Source: Vibrio panuliri | GTDB lineage: Bacteria; Pseudomonadota; Gammaproteobacteria; Enterobacterales; Vibrionaceae | Assembly (NCBI RefSeq): GCF_009938205.1 | Contig: NZ_AP019654.1 | Location: forward strand, 1,550,001-1,614,000 | Direction: 5' to 3' | Length of the DNA: 64,000 bases | Shown here: positions 56,662 to 64,000 of the stretch, in pieces | How positions within the stretch are numbered: the first letter of the stretch is position 1 | How the letters are laid out: every line of letters starts with the position of its first letter | Translations under genes and position numbers: made by a program | The notes under the pieces: generated by a model | What the model was told of the DNA's origin: nothing | The model's input: only the letters and a program-made list of their open reading frames with translations | The model's database searches: none

Positions 56662-56904
56662 TTGATTACCTTATATAGCACGGAAGGGTGCCATCTCTGC
56701 GAGATGGCACTGGCTTTGGCAACACAATTAGACATTTCACTCCCAATTGAAGTGGTCGATATCGCATTCGATGATGAGTTGTTTTCACGTTACGGGGTCA
56801 CTATTCCCGTTCTCTCCTATGGTGAAAGTGAGCTCAATTGGCCATTTGAATTAGAGCAACTACAGATTTGGTTAGAGAATAATGGCATTACTTACCATAA
56901 ATAA
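56662..56904 (+). CDS. Glutaredoxin-like protein
   Basis: 80 residues, thioredoxin fold of the short glutaredoxin-like (DUF836) family. CHLC redox motif at residues 11-14 and the cis-proline segment GVTIPVLSY near residue 45. The start is TTG (56662) with AGGA 7 nt upstream; no ATG exists in frame near it. Lies 9 nt after rlmKL and overlaps the uup start by 23 nt, so all three are translationally coupled. The redox partner is unknown. Confidence 0.88.
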   Translation: MITLYSTEGCHLCEMALALATQLDISLPIEVVDIAFDDELFSRYGVTIPVLSYGESELNWPFELEQLQIWLENNGITYHK

Positions 56905-58798
56905 CGGCCTACTAGGCTTTGGCGACCGTCCACTATTGGATAATGTGGACTTTGCGCTGCAAGAAAATGAACGTGTGTGTTTGGTTGGGCGTAATGGTGC
57001 GGGTAAGTCGACACTGATGAAAGTGTTGGCCGGTGAAGTCATTATGGACGACGGTAAGCTAACCGTTACCCAAGATGTCGTTATCTCGCGCCTTGAGCAA
57101 GATCCACCTCGCAATCAAGAGGGAACGGTATTCGATTATGTTTCCGCTGGATTGGCTGAAATAGGCGAGCAACTCAAGATCTATCAAGATCAGCTTGATC
57201 TGATTGCAAAAGACCCGAGTGAGAAAAACATCAACAAACTGGCTCGCATCCAAGAGCAGTTAGAACACTCAGGTGCATGGCGATTTGAAGACCGTATCCA
57301 AAACGTTTTAACCGCACTTAAATTGGATGGTCACACAAAGCTAACTGATTTATCAGGTGGCTGGCAGCGTAAGGCTGCGCTCGCACGCGCATTGGTTCGT
57401 GACCCAGACGTTCTGCTCCTTGACGAACCAACTAACCACTTGGATGTAACTACGATTGAGTGGTTGGAGAACTTCCTCAAAGACTTTCGTGGTTCAATTA
57501 TCTTTATTTCTCACGACCGTGCATTTATTAAATCTATGGCGACTCGCATCGTTGACTTAGATCGCGGCAACCTGGCTTCATTTCCTGGGAACTACGATCA
57601 GTATCTGATTGATAAAGAGGAGATGCTGCGCGTAGAAGAAATGCAAAATGCTGAGTTTGACAAAAAACTTGCGCAGGAAGAGGTTTGGATTCGCCAGGGC
57701 ATCAAAGCACGCCGTACCCGTAACGAAGGTCGTGTTCGTGCTTTGAAGAAACTTCGAGAAGAGCGTTCAGATCGCCGCGAAGTGCAAGGTAAAGCCAATA
57801 TCCAAATCGATGATGCAAATCGCTCAGGTAAAATCATCTTTGAGGCGACTAACCTTAGCTTTGATATTGATGGTCAGCAAATTGTCTCCGATTTCACCTT
57901 CAACGTAATGCGTGGTGATCGTATCGCTCTGATCGGGCCTAACGGTTGTGGCAAGAGTACCTTGCTTAAGCTTCTGCTTGGTGACATTCAACCCACTCAA
58001 GGTCGTTTGCATTGCGGAACCAAGCTAGAGGTCGCGTACTTCGACCAATATAGAGAAGTGTTAGACCCAGAAAAGTCAGTGATTGACAATCTCGCGGATG
58101 GTAAACAAGAAGTGATGGTTAACGGTCGACAACGTCATGCGTTGAGCTATTTACAAGACTTTCTGTTCCCACCGCATCGCTCGCGCACACCAGTAAAAGC
58201 ACTTTCAGGTGGTGAAAAGAACCGTCTGCTGCTAGCAAGAATATTCCTTCGTCCAAATAATTTATTGGTGCTTGATGAACCAACTAACGATTTAGATATC
58301 GAAACTTTGGAACTTTTAGAAGATTTGCTTGCCAACTATCAAGGTACGTTATTGCTTGTCAGCCACGATCGCCAGTTTGTTGATAATACCGTCGCAACCA
58401 GTTGGATCTTTGAAGGTGATGGCGTCATTGAGGAGTTCGTTGGTGGTTATCATGATGCGCAGCAACAGCGTGCTCAAGTAAAGCAATCTCGTGCGGTGGA
58501 AAAACCAGCAAAAGAGAAACCGGTAGTTGAGGCAAGTCTCAAAACTGTGCCAGCGAAAGGAAAGCCGAAGAAGTTATCCTATAAACTACAGCGCGAATTA
58601 GAGGAACTTCCTGTTAAATTGGAAGAACTTGAAACCGAAATTGAATCGCTGCAAGAGTTGGTAAACAGTGCTGATTTCTTCACCCAAGCCGTTGATAAAA
58701 CTCAACCCGTATTAGATAAACTTTCTGCGGTAGAGCAGGAACTAGAAATTGCTTTCGAACGCTGGGAAGAGCTGGAAGCAATGCAACAGGAAAGTTAA
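56882..58798 (+). CDS. uup: ABC-F ATPase Uup
   Basis: 638 residues: two ABC domains without membrane segments (about 1-250 and 310-530), Walker A GRNGAGKST and GPNGCGKST, signatures LSGGWQRK and LSGGEKNR, and Walker B VLLLDEPTNHLD and LLVLDEPTNDLD. The inter-domain arm (about 240-310, Arg-rich) and a C-terminal coiled-coil (about 560-635) are Uup features. ABC-F proteins bind the ribosomal E-site; E. coli Uup affects translation and precise transposon excision. The start overlaps the glutaredoxin-like gene by 23 nt. Same genomic position as in E. coli (after rlmL). Confidence 0.95.
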   Translation: MALLTINNGLLGFGDRPLLDNVDFALQENERVCLVGRNGAGKSTLMKVLAGEVIMDDGKLTVTQDVVISRLEQDPPRNQEGTVFDYVSAGLAEIGEQLKIYQDQLDLIAKDPSEKNINKLARIQEQLEHSGAWRFEDRIQNVLTALKLDGHTKLTDLSGGWQRKAALARALVRDPDVLLLDEPTNHLDVTTIEWLENFLKDFRGSIIFISHDRAFIKSMATRIVDLDRGNLASFPGNYDQYLIDKEEMLRVEEMQNAEFDKKLAQEEVWIRQGIKARRTRNEGRVRALKKLREERSDRREVQGKANIQIDDANRSGKIIFEATNLSFDIDGQQIVSDFTFNVMRGDRIALIGPNGCGKSTLLKLLLGDIQPTQGRLHCGTKLEVAYFDQYREVLDPEKSVIDNLADGKQEVMVNGRQRHALSYLQDFLFPPHRSRTPVKALSGGEKNRLLLARIFLRPNNLLVLDEPTNDLDIETLELLEDLLANYQGTLLLVSHDRQFVDNTVATSWIFEGDGVIEEFVGGYHDAQQQRAQVKQSRAVEKPAKEKPVVEASLKTVPAKGKPKKLSYKLQRELEELPVKLEELETEIESLQELVNSADFFTQAVDKTQPVLDKLSAVEQELEIAFERWEELEAMQQES

Positions 58799-58805
58799 GA
58801 TTTTG

Positions 58806-60398
58806 ATGAGAAGTAACCTATTTAAATTATCAGCCGTCGCAGCCACAATTTGTGCATCTTTTGCGGCCAACTCTGCTATCTATAATGTGGTGGATGTGTA
58901 TCAACCCGTTGTTGATCAAAATGCGCGTACTTTTGGTGTAGCGATTCAACCGTCTGCACTAGGAGGAGCGACTTGCTGGACGACAGATTGTTCTTCAAGT
59001 GATTATCTGATTGCTTTTGAAGAGCAGTTAAACAACCAAGGGTTTTTATACCGAGATGAGTCGCCATTTCGACTATCCAATGGTTTTGATTACCTTGAAG
59101 ATAATCTTGATGGTTTTGAACGATACTGCCGTGACTGGTTAGGTTATAACACAAACGCCTGTGATGAATGGGCGAAAGAGCAGTACACACAAGGTTTTGC
59201 CTTGGAAGGTCCAGCAAACAATAATTCCTATGCTTATATTGAGAGCTCCGCGACTAAGATCAATGCTGGTAAAAACAATGTTATTGTGAATAGTTTTGGA
59301 AGCACCCCAGCGAGCGATGCATTAGGAACTTACTATGGCGATAGTCTTCAAAATCGTTCGATTGCTTATAAGGGTACGACACCTTTAGCGAAAGGAAGTT
59401 ATGATCAGACTAAAGCTTGGGCTGAGTTAGGCAATATTATTGTAGGTAGTGTAAGTGAGCAGCGCACTGACAATACCAATGATTATTTATCAAATGCGGC
59501 GATTTGGAACAACGGCACTTTGGTTGTGATAGCAAATCAAACAAACTCGCCAAATGATCGTCGTGTCCCACAAGGTAGTGCGCGAGATATTGCTTCGGTC
59601 ACTGGTACTCCATATGCCGTCGGGTATACTTCAAATAACGAAAGTGAACGTATACCGGTCGCTTCAGTATTTAACCTTACCACGGCTTCAAGCCCTAGCG
59701 TTACGCGAATCACCGACTTTTCTGACGACGACAAGTACTTAAGCTCAGTACTAACGCACGTAAATAATAATGGTGTTGCGATTGGTGAAGCTAAAAACCG
59801 TAACCCACAACGTGCTTACGCAAATGCACTGTTCTATGTATCAAACGTGGCGAGCCCAAATAGCTACACCATGTTTAGTGGCGGCATCTTTTTTGATGGT
59901 GCCAATGGTAAAGCTGGCGCGATCAATAATTTCAATGAAGTGGTTGGCCAAATTGATTATGAAACCAAAGCGGAAGTTGGCGGAACCGAGCGTGCTAAGC
60001 GTGCGTTTGTTACTACGATTGGTGACAAATCAACATCACCATTGAAAGGACAGTCTCGTTACCTTGATGATCTAACGATGGGCACTGGTGCGTTGTCAAG
60101 TAATAACCAGTACCGCATTATCGATGCCACTGACATCAATGATGCGGGCGTGATTTCTGCAACAGCCCTTTACTGTGCTGGCGGTTATGATACCCAAGCG
60201 ATCAACTCTACCTGTCAAGGCGGCACTCCGGGTACTGAAAAACTGCGAGCAGTCAAACTTGTACCGATTAACGGCGCTGATGCGAGTCAAATCCAACCGC
60301 GTGTTGTTGACTCAGAAACGATCGAGCGTGAGGGTGGTTCTGTTGGTTGGTTTGCACTTGGTCTGTTAACTCTGTTAGGTTTTAGACGCAAACAATAG
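58806..60398 (+). CDS. DUF3466 family protein with GlyGly-CTERM sorting signal
   Basis: 530 residues: signal peptide (about 1-23; FAANSAIYN), a large DUF3466-like beta-rich region with HAF-type repeats (INNFNEVVGQIDYE, HVNNNGVAIGEAKNR, DINDAGVISATALYC), and a C-terminal tripartite tail GGSVGWFALGLLTLLGFRRK that fits the GlyGly-CTERM signal recognised by rhombosortase, usually on type II secretion substrates in vibrios. The protein should therefore be processed and surface-displayed or released. The function is unknown. The frame extends into uup (to 58749), but ATG 58806 starts the signal peptide. 7 nt after uup, probably co-transcribed. Four cysteines near residues 50-125 may form disulfides. 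Confidence 0.9.
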   Translation: MRSNLFKLSAVAATICASFAANSAIYNVVDVYQPVVDQNARTFGVAIQPSALGGATCWTTDCSSSDYLIAFEEQLNNQGFLYRDESPFRLSNGFDYLEDNLDGFERYCRDWLGYNTNACDEWAKEQYTQGFALEGPANNNSYAYIESSATKINAGKNNVIVNSFGSTPASDALGTYYGDSLQNRSIAYKGTTPLAKGSYDQTKAWAELGNIIVGSVSEQRTDNTNDYLSNAAIWNNGTLVVIANQTNSPNDRRVPQGSARDIASVTGTPYAVGYTSNNESERIPVASVFNLTTASSPSVTRITDFSDDDKYLSSVLTHVNNNGVAIGEAKNRNPQRAYANALFYVSNVASPNSYTMFSGGIFFDGANGKAGAINNFNEVVGQIDYETKAEVGGTERAKRAFVTTIGDKSTSPLKGQSRYLDDLTMGTGALSSNNQYRIIDATDINDAGVISATALYCAGGYDTQAINSTCQGGTPGTEKLRAVKLVPINGADASQIQPRVVDSETIEREGGSVGWFALGLLTLLGFRRKQ

Positions 60399-60415
60399 AC
60401 AAAATTGTAAACTAG

Positions 60416-60452
60416 GGCACGAGCTCACAAATTTGAGTTCGTGCCTTTTTTA
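60416..60452 (+). terminator. Rho-independent terminator after DUF3466 gene
   Basis: GGCACGAGCTC / GAGTTCGTGCC stem with one G-T pair, loop of about 8 nt, six T. Confidence 0.92.
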
Positions 60453-60564
60453 TTGCTTGTGAAAGGCGCACTTTTGTTCGATTCTTTAATTGTGGCTTCA
60501 TAAAAACGCCACATTATTTTAATAGTAGTACTTAGACACAACCGTATTGTATGAGGACGACACT

Positions 60565-60738
60565 ATGAAGAGACAAAAGCGTGACCACCTAGAACGTGCG
60601 CAATCTCAAGGTTATAAAGCAGGCTTAAATGGTCGTTCGACCGAGTCTTGCCCATATCAACAGATGGACGCTCGTTCGTATTGGCTTGGTGGTTGGCGTG
60701 ATGCCAGAGAAGACAAAACATCTGGTTTATATAAGTAG
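60565..60738 (+). CDS. rmf: Ribosome modulation factor Rmf
   Basis: 57 residues, basic, matching E. coli Rmf (55): MKRQKRDHLERAQSQGYKAG, SCPYQQMDARSYWLGGWRDA. Rmf dimerises 70S ribosomes into inactive 100S particles in stationary phase. ATG 60565 has GAGGA with 7-8 nt spacing; an upstream in-frame start at 60547 is not supported. Next to fabA, as in E. coli (rmf-fabA convergent). Expression is probably growth-rate controlled, but no ppGpp or CRP site is identified. Confidence 0.97.
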   Translation: MKRQKRDHLERAQSQGYKAGLNGRSTESCPYQQMDARSYWLGGWRDAREDKTSGLYK

Positions 60739-60770
60739 TTAACTCTCTTCACATACAACGTAAGGAAATG

Positions 60771-60792
60771 AGCCCCGCAAGGGGCTTTATAA
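60771..60792 (+). terminator. Rho-independent terminator of rmf
   Basis: AGCCCC / GGGGCT stem, GCAA loop, TTAT tail. Confidence 0.82.
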
Positions 60793-60825
60793 TTACCATC
60801 TAGCGCACTATAACTAAAATGCTTG

Positions 60826-60853
60826 TATAAAAATAAACGACTCAATTGAGCCG
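60826..60853 (-). terminator. Terminator of fabA
   Basis: CGGCTCAATTGAGTCG palindrome followed on the minus strand by TTTATTTTTAT, 18 nt after the fabA stop. Confidence 0.75.
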
Positions 60854-60870
60854 CTTATCTAAACAAATCG

Positions 60871-61389
60871 TTAAAACGCTGAGGTGTCTTGGAAAAGACC
60901 CACTTTAAGATCTTTTGCTACATAGATTTCTTTACCATCAACGAGTACGCGACCGTCAGCCAAACCCATAACCAGTTTACGGTTTACTACGCGTTTCATA
61001 TGGATTTCATAGGTGACTTTTTTCGCTGTTGGGAGAATTTGTCCAGTAAACTTCACTTCGCCCACACCCAAAGCGCGACCTTTACCTTTACCGCCAACCC
61101 AACCAAGGAAGAAACCGACTAACTGCCACATAGCATCTAAACCTAGACATCCTGGCATCACTGGGTCACCAGGGAAGTGACAGTCAAAAAACCACAAATC
61201 TGGAGTAATATCGAGCTCTGCTAAGATAAGACCTTTGCCGAAGTCACCTTCAGTTTCTGACATTTTTGTGATGCGGTCCATCATAAGCATATTAGGTGCA
61301 GGAAGTTGAGGGTATCCTTCACCAAACAGTTCACCTTGGCTAGATGCCAGTAAGTCTTCGCGATTGTATGATTCACGTTTATTTTGCAT
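60871..61389 (-). CDS. fabA: 3-hydroxyacyl-ACP dehydratase/isomerase FabA
   Basis: 172 residues, equal to E. coli FabA. Active-site His in [20 protein letters not shown] and Asp in the same helix (GLDAMWQL). Dehydrates 3-hydroxydecanoyl-ACP and isomerises the product to the cis-3 form, starting unsaturated fatty acid synthesis. TTG 61395 is in frame, but GGAG is correctly placed for ATG 61389 (MQNKRESY). Upstream lie adjacent FabR and FadR-type operators in the same arrangement as I recall for E. coli fabA. Confidence 0.97.
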   Translation of the reverse strand: MQNKRESYNREDLLASSQGELFGEGYPQLPAPNMLMMDRITKMSETEGDFGKGLILAELDITPDLWFFDCHFPGDPVMPGCLGLDAMWQLVGFFLGWVGGKGKGRALGVGEVKFTGQILPTAKKVTYEIHMKRVVNRKLVMGLADGRVLVDGKEIYVAKDLKVGLFQDTSAF

Positions 61390-61423
61390 TATCAATTACT
61401 CCAATTTTTGATAGCTGCATATT

Positions 61424-61441
61424 AGAGAACACGTGTAAGCT
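61424..61441. promoter_or_regulatory. FabR operator of fabA
   Basis: On the minus strand AGCTTACACGTGTTCTCT differs at two positions from AGCGTACACGTGTTCGCT-type FabR sites. It is 35 nt before the fabA start and abuts the FadR-type site. Confidence 0.75.
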
Positions 61442-61442
61442 A

Positions 61443-61459
61443 AACAACTCCGATCAGTG
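61443..61459. promoter_or_regulatory. FadR operator of fabA
   Basis: On the minus strand CACTGATCGGAGTTGTT closely matches the E. coli fabA FadR site as I recall it (AACTGATCGGACTTGTT). FadR activates fabA when long-chain acyl-CoA is absent. Confidence 0.72.
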
Positions 61460-63103
61460 CTAGTTAAACCAGTTTCTAATACGCTCAATCCATGTTTCAG
61501 ACTGTTCATGTCTCTCAAAGTTTTCAATACGTTGAGCGATTTTGCTGATGACACTTTCTTCGTCATCACCACGGAAAGGCTTACCCATAATGATCGGGAT
61601 GGCTTGGTCAACGGTTTCTACCGACCAAATATGAAACTCATTGTTTTTAATGCTGTTTACAACATCTTTGTGCAACGCTAGATGCTTAAGATTCGTCTTT
61701 GGCAAGATCACGCCTTGGTTACCAGTAAAACCTTGGTGTTTACAGACATGATAGAAACCTTCGATTTTCTCGTTGAGTCCACCCACGGCTTGAACTCGGC
61801 CAAACTGATCAACAGCACCAGTGACCGCGATTTGCTGATTGATCGGATACTCAGACAATGCACTCACAAACGAACAGAGTTCGGCAAGTGTTGCGCTATC
61901 ACCGTCAACTTCGCAGTAAGATTGCTCAAATACAACGGAAGCAGAGTAGGGTAAAGGCTCATCTAGATTAAGCGCACTCGCAACGAATGCCTGCATAATC
62001 ATCATACCTTTAGCATGCAGGTTACCGCCTAATTCGGCCTTGCGTTCTACGTCCGAAATGTCACCATCACCGAAGTGAATGACACAAGAGATACGAGCTG
62101 GCTCACCATAAGATTGCGGGTGACCGGAAACATCAATAACAGTTAAGCCATTGACCTGACCAACACATTCCCCTTGAGTTTCAATGATCACTTGGCCATC
62201 GAGGATATCTGAACGAGCTCGTTCTGGCAGGTAGGCTTCACGGTAGTACTTAGCGTCAATAGCGGCATCAATGTCGAACTCTGTCAGTTCTTGACTGTTT
62301 GACGTCGATAACGACTCAAAGAAAATCGCTAGATACCACATAATATCGAGCGGCATGTAGCGTTGATCTTCGGTCAGTCTCGCGCCAGCTACCATTAGGC
62401 GATGAACAGCTTCGGGAGTAAGCGGAGGCAGCTGATTAGTTTGTAGCATCCAGTTGAGATGGCCTAAATAGGTCTCGATGCTTTGTTGTGACAGTGCGAG
62501 CTCAAGTTCCACTTCACTATAGAGTGCGAAGCCGTTGTATAAATCGGGTTCGAGATATTCAAGCTCTGCAATTTGATCGCGGTCGCCAACCAACAGCAAT
62601 TTGCTTGATACTGGGTAAACGGGCTCTTCAACTGGCAGATTACGTGGATCGGCGTTAATCGCGGTGCCATTACCAGTGAGCAGCGCTGCTTTTAGCATCA
62701 ACCAACTGGCAGGATTCGCCAATAGAGCATTGACCGGGATGATGATAAAACCGTTTTGGCACTTCTCGAGCAAGCCTTTGTTGCGTTGAGCAATGTTGCC
62801 TTCAATATCACAGCGGTAAGAGCCAAATAATGTTGCCATCGCAATTGACTCAGTAGAAAGAACAGGGTGCGATATTTTGCTTTTAACCACCTGAGCGATT
62901 TGCTCACGATAAAACGCATTGTCGGGCGCGTTGAGTACTAAAAGATGGTTAAATCCTTTTAGTGACGTGAATGTATCGATCGTTTGACTGAGTCGAGGTT
63001 GAGCAGAAGCAAAGTCAACGCACGGTAGTGTATTGATAGTATCGATATAGTTATCGTACTCATTGTATTGCGGTGTGACAGCTTGCCATTGTTCTTGGAT
63101 CAT
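61460..63103 (-). CDS. lonH: LonH/YcbZ Lon-protease family protein
   Basis: 547 residues with a C-terminal Lon-type proteolytic domain: catalytic Ser in EVDGDSATLAEL and Lys in GGLNEKIEGF form the Ser-Lys dyad. The N-terminal half resembles an AAA-like region, but no Walker A P-loop is seen (HLLVLNAPDNAFYREQ instead), as in E. coli YcbZ (586), so it probably does not unfold substrates like Lon. Position upstream of fabA as in E. coli (fabA-ycbZ-matP). Its stop codon is next to the FadR-type site of fabA. Confidence 0.92.
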   Translation of the reverse strand: MIQEQWQAVTPQYNEYDNYIDTINTLPCVDFASAQPRLSQTIDTFTSLKGFNHLLVLNAPDNAFYREQIAQVVKSKISHPVLSTESIAMATLFGSYRCDIEGNIAQRNKGLLEKCQNGFIIIPVNALLANPASWLMLKAALLTGNGTAINADPRNLPVEEPVYPVSSKLLLVGDRDQIAELEYLEPDLYNGFALYSEVELELALSQQSIETYLGHLNWMLQTNQLPPLTPEAVHRLMVAGARLTEDQRYMPLDIMWYLAIFFESLSTSNSQELTEFDIDAAIDAKYYREAYLPERARSDILDGQVIIETQGECVGQVNGLTVIDVSGHPQSYGEPARISCVIHFGDGDISDVERKAELGGNLHAKGMMIMQAFVASALNLDEPLPYSASVVFEQSYCEVDGDSATLAELCSFVSALSEYPINQQIAVTGAVDQFGRVQAVGGLNEKIEGFYHVCKHQGFTGNQGVILPKTNLKHLALHKDVVNSIKNNEFHIWSVETVDQAIPIIMGKPFRGDDEESVISKIAQRIENFERHEQSETWIERIRNWFN

Positions 63104-63258
63104 CTAAAACATTCATTTATGCAAAAAGGTGACAAATTATATAGGAAAAGTCACTTGTCATATAGCGTAGATATTAAAACCTGAGTGATTTTGAACACTT
63201 GATAATCGATCTGAGTCGCTATTTCAGTGGTTGTTGATTGTGAAAAGGCGTGGTTTGG

Positions 63259-63271
63259 GTTACGCTGTCAC
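63259..63271. promoter_or_regulatory. Near-matS in the matP upstream region (one mismatch)
   Basis: GTTACGCTGTCAC differs from GTGACRNYGTCAC only at position 3. It ends 24 nt before the matP start, where binding could affect transcription or leader use. Confidence 0.4.
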
Positions 63272-63295
63272 CAGTAGACTAACGGGTGATATAAA

Positions 63296-63745
63296 ATGAA
63301 ATATCAGCAACTTGAAAACTTAGAATGCGGCTGGAAGTGGAAGTACCTTATCAAGAAATGGAAAGAGGGAGAGAAAATCACTCGCCATATTGATAGTAGC
63401 GAAGACAAAGTCGCGGTTGAGCAGCTTGTAAAACTTGAGCATGAGCCTACACGAGTGCTTGAGTGGATCGAAGAGAATATGTCGCTTGAACTCGACAATA
63501 AGCTAAAACAAGCGATACGAGCGAAACGTAAGCGTCACTTCAACGCGGAGCAGATCCATACTAAGAAGAAATCGATCGATCTCGATTATCGAGTATGGGA
63601 AAAACTGTCATATCGCGCTAACGAGTTAGGCTGCACGTTATCTGACGCGATCGAGTATCTGCTCTCAGAGGCATCTCGCAGTGAGAAAGCGTCTAAGACC
63701 GTATCAAGTTTGAAAGAAGATTTAAGTAAATTGTTATCTGATTAA
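63296..63745 (+). CDS. matP: Macrodomain Ter organiser MatP
   Basis: 149 residues, MatP family. N-terminal helical DNA-binding part (LECGWKWKYLIKKWKEGEKI), basic loop AIRAKRKRHFNAEQIHTKKK, the ribbon-helix-helix strand SIDLDYRVWEKLSYRANELG and a C-terminal tetramerisation coiled-coil. It binds matS sites and condenses and positions the Ter region. The start has GGGTG at 8-9 nt. Divergent from lonH as in E. coli. Five exact matS sites in this same window support function. Confidence 0.97.
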   Translation: MKYQQLENLECGWKWKYLIKKWKEGEKITRHIDSSEDKVAVEQLVKLEHEPTRVLEWIEENMSLELDNKLKQAIRAKRKRHFNAEQIHTKKKSIDLDYRVWEKLSYRANELGCTLSDAIEYLLSEASRSEKASKTVSSLKEDLSKLLSD

Positions 63746-63754
63746 GGAAGCAAG

Positions 63755-64000
63755 ATGCTATATGTCATTATCATTGCAGCCCTTGTGATTTTTTGGCTGG
63801 TAGCCGTTGATCGGCCGGTGCTGAAAGTTGTTTTTAAACAAGGGCATATCGAGAAAATCAAAGGGCATTTCCCCAATAAGTTTCAACATAATGTTCAGGA
63901 AATTGGTGAACGCAATCCTTTTGATGGAGAGATGAAGGTCTACCAATTGCGTACTGGACCAAAGTTAGTGTTCTCCAAGCAAGTACCTAAAAAAGTTCAG
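63755..64000 (+). CDS. DUF3634 family small membrane protein, 3'-truncated by window edge
   Basis: 82 codons are visible and the frame is open to the last base. It begins MLYVIIIAALVIFWLVAVDR, a single N-terminal membrane anchor, followed by a basic cytoplasmic or periplasmic domain. Resembles DUF3634 proteins of vibrios; the function is unknown. AAGGAAG lies 6 nt before the ATG. 9 nt after the matP stop, so probably co-transcribed with matP. Confidence 0.8.
   Translation, partial: MLYVIIIAALVIFWLVAVDRPVLKVVFKQGHIEKIKGHFPNKFQHNVQEIGERNPFDGEMKVYQLRTGPKLVFSKQVPKKVQ

Noticed and set aside
1..64000. Insertion sequences, prophage, CRISPR array, rRNA or tRNA genes
   Set aside because: No transposase, integrase, phage structural gene, regular spacer-repeat array or recognisable RNA gene was seen.

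Overview
The window is a stretch of gammaproteobacterial chromosome that I assign to the genus Vibrio, most likely the Ter-proximal part of chromosome 1. The evidence is gene content and order: rlmI/acyP/tusE/yccA, msrC-proQ-prc beside letA-letB-rsmF, pyrD-zapC-rlmKL-uup, and rmf/fabA/lonH/matP are all blocks shared with E. coli. They are interleaved with genes typical of vibrios: a LapA-type adhesin with a TolC/OmpA pair, NAD-GDH, DUF2835, DUF3466 with a GlyGly-CTERM tail, and DUF3634. Five exact matS sites (the MatP target) and matP itself lie in the window, which supports a Ter macrodomain location. I saw no rRNA, tRNA, CRISPR array, insertion sequence or prophage.

Layout. 1-1650: 3' part of an HD-GYP phosphodiesterase. 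1701-4898 (-): tctCBA tricarboxylate transporter. 5363-7256 (+): GNAT acetyltransferase and a periplasmic Nudix/degenerate-PAP2 fusion. 7295-8935 (-): chemoreceptor. 9230-10609 (+): queE-queC. 10593-12536 (-): TPR-GGDEF protein. 12728-13078 (-): DUF2750 protein. 13181-18758: divergent locus of an OmpA lipoprotein and a TolC-family channel (-) facing a LapA-like adhesin (+). 18822-21667: rlmI, acyP, tusE, yccA. 22043-26218 (-): aapJQMP amino-acid ABC importer. 26621-27556 (+): siroheme synthase with an eroded methyltransferase half. 27589-29143 (-): aroH-type DAHP synthase and yajQ. 29378-32179: DUF4442 protein, a membrane protein of unknown function, and cvfB. 32371-39763 (-): ABC exporter, letA, letB (7 MCE domains) and rsmF. 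39869-43088 (+): msrC, proQ, prc. 43224-47235 (+): periplasmic unknown, pepN, DUF2835. 47440-60738 (+): gdh, pyrD, zapC, rlmKL, glutaredoxin-like gene, uup, DUF3466, rmf. 60871-63103 (-): fabA and lonH. 63296-64000 (+): matP and a truncated DUF3634 gene.

Themes. Several genes belong to c-di-GMP and surface biology: HD-GYP, GGDEF, YajQ, a LapA-type adhesin carrying a LapG-type PAAG cleavage motif, and a surface-sorted DUF3466 protein. The ABC and membrane-fusion components, LapD and LapG needed for the adhesin are not in this window. Others serve the envelope (LetAB, Prc, FabA), translation and rRNA modification (RlmI, RsmF, RlmKL, Uup, Rmf, QueE/C, TusE, ProQ), and nitrogen or carbon uptake (AapJQMP, TctCBA, GDH).

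Most notable signals: two LexA-type SOS boxes in the gap before the DUF2835 gene, the first over a plausible promoter; the dense matS set plus a near-match just before matP; the RTX-free adhesin built from a duplicated three-domain block; the periplasmic Nudix/dead-PAP2 fusion; the truncated CysG; and a FadR/FabR operator pair before fabA that closely resembles the E. coli one as I recall it. All family assignments are from reading the protein sequences. No database search was run, and G+C and codon statistics were not computed.
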